From Tretioscincus oriximinensis (taxonomy: Eukaryota; Chordata; Lepidosauria; Squamata; Gymnophthalmidae): a DNA stretch of 64,000 bases. Location of the stretch: NCBI GenBank assembly GCA_022410635.1, contig JAJVDF010000975.1, forward strand, positions 98,117-162,116, in the 5' to 3' direction. Shown here piece by piece: positions 13,901 through 22,900 of this stretch. Numbering within the stretch: position 1 is the stretch's first letter; each line of letters opens with the position of its first letter. The position numbers and the translations under genes were made by a program. The notes under the pieces were generated by a model that searched no databases, was not told where the DNA came from, and saw nothing but the letters and a program-made list of their open reading frames with translations.

Positions 13901-16900
13901 GAAGATGAGGCATCTCACTCTTCCTTCTGAGGATGATCGTTTTCTTCGGAGCTCTCCTTTAGGGATTCGGACAACAAGGATGACCCAGAGGTGCCTGGAT
14001 TGCAGGACTGGGTTTCTGATAGGGTCTTGGGCGGAGGGGGATTGCCAAGACAAGTGGGACTTTATTAAACAATAATTGGCCTTTACGCTTCTTCCTGTAG
14101 AGCTTTTTTCCAGGGTTATGGACAAAGTGTTTGCCACCTTGGAGCTGCAGCCTGGGGGTCAGATGTCGGATGGTCAGATATCGGGGGTCAGATTATGATG
14201 ACCCCCACAGCACCTGCACCAGTTCCTCCTATTGCTGAACCATTCAAAGTCGTTCTAAAGAAGGAATGGGAAAAGTCTACTAAGGTAGTAAGACTACCTT
14301 TCGTTTTGAGAAAAATGTTTGATTCGGACATGGGGGAGAACTGGACCCCGAGGACTCATCCCTCATTGCACAGGCTTCTACTTCCGGGTCAGATTCACAA
14401 CTGAAAAGACACCAGGATAAGAGGATGAAGAGTCTGCTTACTCGTACTTATGAGGCCTTGACTCTCTCAAATAGATCATCAGTGCAGTTGTCCACCTTTG
14501 CTAGAGCGCCCCTTAAGTGGGCTGAGCTGCTTATGCTGGAACTAACCCTGGCTCACGCTTTGGTCCAGTCCTTGACGTACATCAAGAGAATGCTGCACTT
14601 GCTTGCGGATGTTGCCTTGGACATACGACAGTGAATGCCAAATGGATGGCCTACAATGTGGTGACCCGCAAGGCTCCGTGATTGCGTTAGTGGAATGAAG
14701 ACACAGTATCTAAAGGAAAGCTAGCTAATGCACCCTTTGTTCCTCAGTTGGTCTTCAGGTATGACAGGATGAAAGATATTGTAGCTGAGGCCAAAGCAAG
14801 GAACAGTTTACCTAGGAGTGGAAGTTAAGACAGATGCTTTCCGTACTATACTTCACCTTTTTCCGACCTTACTACCCAGCAGAGATTTTCCTTTCGATCC
14901 CCCAGGGAGTCCACACCGTAATATTGTTCTTTGCAATCCCACCAACGAGGGCAGGGCAGGTCCTATGCAAACAGGGGCGAAGGCTCCTTTCATTCCTATG
15001 GGGCGAAGGCTCCTTTCATCCCTACGGCATCTCCTATGGCTTCAAGCTATTGAATCTGTACCAGACTTGGAGAAATTTCCTTCCTGTTTGCCTTTAAAAA
15101 GTGATCAGGGGATCTTAAACTCCAGTACATGAACTACTTCACACACATGACACCTTCGCCCCAGACTCATTCCTTATCTCTATTGACCTGGAGAATGCCC
15201 ACCTACATCTCACCATCCATCCAGCCTCCCAGAAATACCTCAGATTCACCATAAGCAGCAAGGAATTCCAATTTTCTTCTCTTCCTTTTGGCTTATTGAG
15301 CTCCCCCAGGATCTTCACTAAGGGTGTCGCAGCAATTTTGGCCCTGCTCAGAGCTCAGGAGTTAGAACTTTTTGCATATCTTGATGATTTTTTTATTGCT
15401 GCCCTGTCATGTGACCAAGCGATTCAGGACACCTCATCAACTTTGGAATGCTTTGCTCAGCACGATTGCTTAGTCTAGTCCCTTCTTAGGTTGCTTTGCA
15501 GGTAGGGGCAGTCTTTGACATAGTGGCTGGTCTAATTTTTCCCAATGAGCCCAGACTTGGAAGTCTAGTACACTTTTTTTTTGTTCCACCTCTGTAAGAA
15601 GGGATTCCCAGCTAATTCCAGGACCATTTCATCCTGGCTGGTACACACCATTAGGGTAGCCTACACTAAAAGGTAGTCAGCGTCCTTTCTTAACCGGGCC
15701 TCTGTCCAGGACACCTGCAAGGCTGCTACGTAGAGCTCGCCTTTGACCTTCAAGAGGCACTATAAACTGGATTTTTATCAGTCTCATAGGCCTACCTATG
15801 GCAGATAGGTGCTGCAGTACATTTTGGACAGTGATTCATCCTAGTCCCCCTCCGAGAGAGGGATAATTTGGTACATCTTGTTGTTAAAGGCATGCCTCTA
15901 GACCTGGAGAAAAGAGCACCACGGTGTACTATCTACCTGTGCAATGGTGTTCTTGGGTCTAGGAGGTAAGGCATGCTGACCCTCCTGGACTAGGATGGAT
16001 CTATTTACCGGTATCTGTTCTTTTGCTTGATATTCTTCAATTTGGTCTTACATGCAACTGTTCCTTTGTCATCATGGCCTGGAGTGTAGTATGTGGTTTC
16101 CATTTTCTATTCGGTCATCTCCTTGCTCTGTTAGGTTGCCTTTACATTGGGGTCACCATGTTTACTGTTTCTATTGTGATTTTTCTGGTTCTCTTAATAA
16201 ATTTGTTCCCTTTTTTCTCACTAGATATGTTTTTTGTCTGACAACTAGGGGTTGGTGACTAGCTGTTCTCGACTTCTTCTCATCTTGTGCTGCAGCAAGC
16301 ACTGGGGGTGGGATCTGCCAGGCAGGGTTTAAAAGCTTAGTGGGCGGGGCCTTTCCGTCACTTCCAGCTGAAGACGACCAGTATTAACGCATTGTTAGAG
16401 GCATGCCTTATCCCCTAGACCCAAGAACACTACCACACAGGTAAGTAAGATACTGTGGTGTTCTTATTCAGGCGTTTCTGTCTCATTGGATGCGGAATTG
16501 CTCTAAATAAAATCTTGATGGCAATCTTTATTCCATTAATTCCTATGGTTTAGCTTTTTTTAAGGTTTAGATAAATGTAATGATTAGTCCTTTGACCATA
16601 TCTTACAAGTTTAAAATACTATGCATAAAATATACTGCAAAAATATACCATCACAGCACCATCACAGCTCGTAATCTGGCAGCCTTGAGGATAAACAAGG
16701 CTTTCCCCGTCTGGTAGTGTATCTGTCCATTCCACTGAGGAGCCAGTGAAGTTTTTCTCTTTTACCTCAAACTTATGGAGACAAGGATGTTAGATAGCGA
16801 TCCCTAAGATTATTCCATTAATTCCTATGGAATTCTTCAGAATTTTGTTATGGAATTCTGACACTATCCCATTGGACTTGTAGCGAAGTTGTTTATTTCC

Positions 16901-19900
16901 AGAAATGGAAAAATAAAAAATTGAATATAATGTCTGTTGACCAAGAAAACTGGATTTGTAGTTACTAAAATGAAAAAAAAATCAGCTTTGATTTTTTTTT
17001 AAATCCTTTTTAAATGTGATTTTTGGGCTTTTTTGCAGAATTCCTAAAAGGCTTTGTGAAGTCTTAAGGTTCCATGGAATACAATTTGCAAACCACTGCT
17101 ATAACATTACTAGATTCCTTACTCCAAGATTAAATACAGTGGTATGTTAAAGTCATATCACTCACTTTATTTAACTTGAAAATAACAATTTGGAGTAAGC
17201 CATTTGGAGTAAATTATTTATAACTTTCCAGTGCTTTTTATTTTACCAGAAAACTTGAGAAAATATAAAATTGAATTTCAGTAGTTATATCTGTCCTATG
17301 TTTATATGATCAAAAATGGAAGTATTGTAAACTAAGGTATCTCATTTCTTTAACAGGCCAGAGGATTTGTTGCCGTCAGTAAGCCATACAATGGATGCTC
17401 AGAAATTACCAATCCTGAAGCACTGAAGGAGAAAATTGCTTTGATGCAAAGAGGACAGTGCATGTTTGCTGAAAAGGCACGAAACATCCAAAAGGCAGGA
17501 GCCATTGGTGGGATTGTTATTGGTAAATAGAAGGATTTCAGCAAAGATACCTTGTATTAATTGGTATTAACGTTTCCAGGGCACATCACACAGAAATTCC
17601 TAGAGAAAACTTAATTCAAAGACATAACCCACCCTTCCACTGTCTCCTGGGTTTTTTTCGAAATTGCCCTCAAATAATGGTTTCTAGGAACTGGTTGGAG
17701 AGAATGTTTCTTTTGCACTCTCCCAGACTCCACCATTTCTGCTTCTAGTCTTTTCTGCATAAATACCAGATAAATAAATTCTACAAATGAATATACATTT
17801 TCTTTGTCGTACTTTTAGCAATACAAGGCTCAATATTCCTGGGATATCTGATACTGGGAAACAAAAATTGCTTAGAGAAAAAAAATCACTTTACAATGTC
17901 TTGAATTTAATTCAACTTTGGAGAAACTAAGCCTGGAATTCATCAGAATTCATAGACTCGTAAAGTTTTTTATATTTTATCCCGTTCCAGAGAGTCCTCA
18001 GATGCTCATAAAATGTCATTGATAACAAAAATAGAACAATAAAGAAATTCAAATTTTATGTTGGCTCAGAGGAGTGTTAGAATGTTTTGTGCAATAACAG
18101 CTGTACAAAGGGATTTATAAAGTTCCTTCCGTTTCAAAGGCTATTTACTCTATTGCATAGAGTAGGGAAAGATTTAGCAAAGAAACAGTGGAACTGGTTT
18201 CACAATTATGTGGTTTATTTTTATGTAACTTTTCCATAGTAGAAAGGTACCTAGTCTTTATTGGTTTTCATTGCATATTTTTGTTAATGCAAAATAGTTG
18301 TTAGTTTTCAAAATCCCAGTCAGCATCTCTTGTCAGGTTTGTTTTGCTAGATTTTTTAAAACGTTACATAATTGCTTGCTCTTCTTAAATAAAACACATA
18401 GGTAGCCCAGTCTATTAAAATGCATACATTTCCTTACTTTTCTAAGGGCCAGTTTGGTGTAGTGGTTGAGTGTTGGACTCGTACCTGGTAGTCTCCCGGT
18501 TCGATTCCCCACTCCTCTTATGAAAGCCAGCTGGGTGACCTTGGACCAGTCACAGTTCTTTGAACTCTCTCGGCCCCACATACTCCACAGGATGTCTGTT
18601 GTGGAGAAAGCAACAAAAGCTATGTTCGCCGCCCTATGGTTGGCCGCCCTGAGACCTATGTAATAATAATAAGGAATTTTATTGTAAAATTCACAAAATA
18701 ACAACCACAGAATAATAATAACAACAACCAAAGAAAAATACCGGTAATCAATAAAGAGACAAAGTACTAAATTACAATGCATTTTAATTGTAGTCCTTCC
18801 CTTCTGCTGGTCCTTCTTTTCTACTATTTACATTTATTCCATACTTTCCCTTGCATTTCATAGATCACAACCATCTGATTATATAGTTTTTCTAGCATTT
18901 CCATTTCCATGCTTATAATTTGCTGATGTAGCCCATGTTCGTCTAATTTCATCACCAGCTTTGTCACTACTCAGCGCACTTCTTTTTCTTCTTACACTAT
19001 CATACAGTGGAGTTTAACACAGGCTGGATCTTTACACCCTTTTACAAACTTCCACATGGATATACTGTAGTTCTAATTTTATTATTGCTAAAATATATTT
19101 AAGATCTCAGATGATGCCTAGACACAGTGAAATGTTCTATGGTTCTTAAGTGAACTTTTCTGCCACTGAAGAAGTAAGATAATGAAAAAGGGGGTCCTAC
19201 ATTAACGGGAATATTCTTCGCCCACCTGTCTCAACTAGATGACAATGAAGGAAGTAGCAGTGACACAGCTCCCCTCTTCCAAATGGCTGGTGATGGCAGG
19301 AATACAGATGACATCACCATCCCCATGCTGTTCTTGTTCAGCAAAGAAGGCAGTATAATTCTTGATGCTATCCAGGAATATGAATCTGTAGAAGTGCTGC
19401 TGTCTGATAAAGCTAAAGACAGAGGTAAGAATGCAACAAAGATTAAAAAAAATGGTCTTACTGATCTTTTTCCTGGTTTATTTTGGGTTTATTGTGATGG
19501 TTTTTCACAGGCCATATTTAGCAGAGGTTACTGTAAGGCAGTCTATGGCCATGCTTTGGATGTGAGTTGTCTAGGTACCACAATAGGTTAGCCCTATTCA
19601 TTATGTGAAAAGAAATAATGAAATCTTCTGGATGGCAACATAGTGCATATAGAGGTGCTTATGCAACTCAGTGGTATCCAGCAACAAATCACAGACATAT
19701 GAGCTGACTAGTAACAGTTTAGGATGTCCAGTGTACAAAATGTCAATGGTAGGAACCAATATGTGGAATGCTAAAAAATCTATTGAAATTATTATTCAGA
19801 AATTTCAAAATTACTGTCAAAAATAGAGAGAAGACTGTCTAAATTATATACAAAAGTTGTGGTATATGTAGAAAGAATTCTCTAACAATGTTAATAGTTA

Positions 19901-22900
19901 TATAGAGAAGCTGATTTGAAATTGATATATAAGAGGTATTGGATTTTTTGCTTTTTATAATAATAAATTGGTAGTTATTAAAACCAGCATTTTTTCAAAA
20001 CATCATTGAATTTAATATTAATTATGTAACCTCTTTACAAAATTTGATCAGGATAGTGGGTAGCTGATCAGAAACTAATTGAACTAAAATTTAGATGATA
20101 AAATACTTTTAAGATAATATTTTTGTTACTTAAGACGAATATCTAGATGAAGACCAAGTTTTCCTTGATTTAAATCTACTCAATCATATCTTGGGCAGTC
20201 ATTAAATCATCTCACATATTTATTTATTTACTTGTGGAAAAGCTCTTGGGAAGGGAAGCGGCTGGGGAGGTGGCAGCTGATTTCCCTCCCACTGTTGTGA
20301 CTATGGCCGATCGCTTGCTGAGAGGTATTTGTGAAATGGAAGCCGGAGGATGGGCGCTCCTAGCTTCTTCCTCCATGTGTGGCTTTTGGCCAGCACTTCA
20401 CACACTGGATTGCAAAGTGGCAGTGGAGAGAGGCATACTCCCTGACAACATCCTGCAGATGCTACAATTGGACAAAATTATGACATGCCTTATTTATTGA
20501 AATATTTTAAATTTATTGATGGCCACTGATGGTAAAAAAAAAAATTGACTCCCACTCAGTGAAGGTTTTGCATTCATCTTCCACTTGAGCATGCGTAGAA
20601 GCAATTGGTGAACCAATGTGTGAGACAGAATATTAGATGAACTGTGGCCTGATCCAGCAAGACTCCTCTCATATTCTTAATTTTAAATTACTTCAAAGGT
20701 GTTTCCCAAGAATCAAGTGGGAGAAAAAGAATATGGAGTGCTTTGATAGAATGCTGTTGTAGAATTGGCATTTGTGCATTAGTAAATTGATTATTTACCT
20801 GCTTCCCTACTGGGCTGGAAATGATTGGATCCCAGGGCCTGCCCTAGCCTACAGAATAAGAACCTAGATAACAGGTTTTTATTCTAAGATATATCCCAAA
20901 ATAAAGTCTAGTACAGACAGGACTGTCTCCACATCTGAGAAAACAGCATTATAAATTTTCTGGTTATAAGCACTCTGCTGGAATTTTATGCTTTTTCACA
21001 ACCATTATTATCAAAGTTGGGAGTGTGGTAGGAATTGGAGGGGATAGTTTTGAAGTGCTAGCCAGAGCAGTGATTTTGCTGACCAAAATTTGTTGCACAA
21101 AATTTGAGAATTGTTTACCTCTTTATGATGGCAGCCTAAATTCCCCAACCTAAATAGAATTTAGAAAAGGCTGTGTTCAACAATATTGTATCACAGGTTT
21201 TTACTATAGAATAGAGGAATCTATGCTTACAAAGGTTTAGTTTCTGCTGGACAATATTGGAGAATGATAAAATCCATTGGAAATTTAGCAGGTAGACATT
21301 CTGTTTAAATCTATCTAACCCTTTGTTTTTGAATGGATAAAGCATTTTGTATAGCTGCCAGAATTTTGGCGTGATTTATTCTTTTTATAAAATACTTTGG
21401 TATTTCAATACATCTATATATAATTATGTGTTTTTCCATGTTAGCATCATAATAAAAATTAAGAAAATGAAAAAAAAATCCACAGATTCTACAATTACAT
21501 CCATCCCTCTCTCTTCCCCTCATCTTTACTTCCTCCTTAACATTGTAGTTTTTCTTTACCCACAAGCATTTATCCTAAGTAAATGTGCAGGATATTGTGC
21601 AGACACGGATAGCTCAGTCGCTAAGGAATCCGTCTCTCAGCTGGGAAATCGGGTTTCAAAGCCCTGTGGCGGCCGGGAGGGGTGAGCACCTTCCACTAGC
21701 CTGTAGCTCTAGCCAACCCAGCTATTCGAAAGCATGAATTGCAAGAAATTGCAACTGACTGCAAGTAGATATATGGGAACCACCAGAGCCTGGTGGGGAA
21801 GATAGAATGTCAGCCTTCAGGCAAAAATAACCCTTGTAAGCAGTCCCTTTGAAAGGTGAGAAAAGCGGGTATAAAAACCCAGTTCTTCTTCTTCTACATC
21901 CACCTAGCTAAAACTTGCCTTCCTGTAAAGTTCACTTTCTCAGTATGTTGAGATTGTCAAACATGGGTACCCATATATTTGTAAACATATTATTTCTTCC
22001 TGTACACCTTGTATATATTTTGTCATACACTCATTTGTTGACCTTTCCCATAGTATGTTATACCATATATTTAATTGTAAATTCTCTGGGCACTTTCCAT
22101 TTTTGGCTAATGCTGTTGTTGTCTTATGCAACAGTTTATGGAGAGTTGTTCTTCATCTCTAACTTTAAAGTCCCAAAGTCATGTGACAAATATATATTTT
22201 AGTCTATTCTGGACAGCATTTTTAGATACATTATTTTGATGTTGTGTTCAACTTTCCCCCAGAACGTTTTTGCCTTGAAACAGCTGTTATGTTTGTGAAT
22301 GATTTACCGTAACATACGTAGTTGAGTGAATTTTAAAATTTGTGTATAATTTTTCTTCTCTTCTGCTACCTTTGGAATGTCAGCAACTATATTTAAAGAC
22401 AAAATTATTCCAAACTACATAATTGATAGCAGTAAGTATCAAATATATTGATAAAAGTTTTTCCAAGAATTCTTCTTGATAGTTCTTCCTGGTACTTTAC
22501 TCATCAGAATATTAGCACTGTGTGTTAAATAAACAAGAATGCCTTATGATTAATGTGCGTATATTTTAAAAAATCATTATTTTGTTCTGTGGAAGATAGA
22601 CTAGCAGAGAGACAAGTGCCTCAGAGCACTAGGTCACTTCAGTGAGATGATCAATAAAGAGCAATTACAATCACTGAGATTTTGCAAACAAATAGTATTG
22701 GATTTACAGACCCTCATGAACCTAATTTTTTTCTTCGCGTCAATGTTCTAAAATTAACAACTTCCAAACCTAGTTAATACTAATAAAACTGTTTTTTCGC
22801 TCTTACATTTTTTTTGGGGGGGGGGGGGGGAATAAAACTATCTGCCAGAAAGAGCAATATTTCATAAATTGTTTGGAAACTTTTCATATGAAAAAGTGGT

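Larger units (their letters stand above)
12947..16475 (+). mobile_element. DIRS-type retrotransposon (tyrosine-recombinase type), degenerate
   Basis: Left terminal repeat 12947-13056 and right terminal repeat about 16301-16410 are inverted copies of each other (shared AGGCATGCCTCTAAC end, then GACGGAAAGGCCCC and CCCTGCCTGGCAGA). The internal complementary region at 15921-15985 is the reverse complement of the right edge 16400-16475 (ACCTGTGyrrTGGTGTTCTTGGGTCTAGG). Inside are gag-like, RT and recombinase remnants in the DIRS order. Full elements are longer; here RNase H, methylase and most of the recombinase are missing and stops interrupt every frame. DIRS elements replicate through circular intermediates using the internal complementary region, as known for DIRS-1. 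Inserted in the EDEM3 intron, sense orientation. Confidence 0.9.

Noticed and set aside
18333..18782. Minus-strand open frame of 149 codons
   Set aside because: Runs through the reverse of a tRNA-derived SINE; typical chance frame.
20234..20500. Open frame [13 protein letters not shown]... in the EDEM3 intron
   Set aside because: No splice partners or domain; the following sequence is a LINE tail, so it is probably repeat-derived.
21599..21680. tRNA-like sequence with A and B boxes
   Set aside because: Part of a multi-copy SINE with a conserved non-tRNA body; it does not form a proper acceptor stem, so not a tRNA gene. The same applies to 44029-44110 and 18446-18520.
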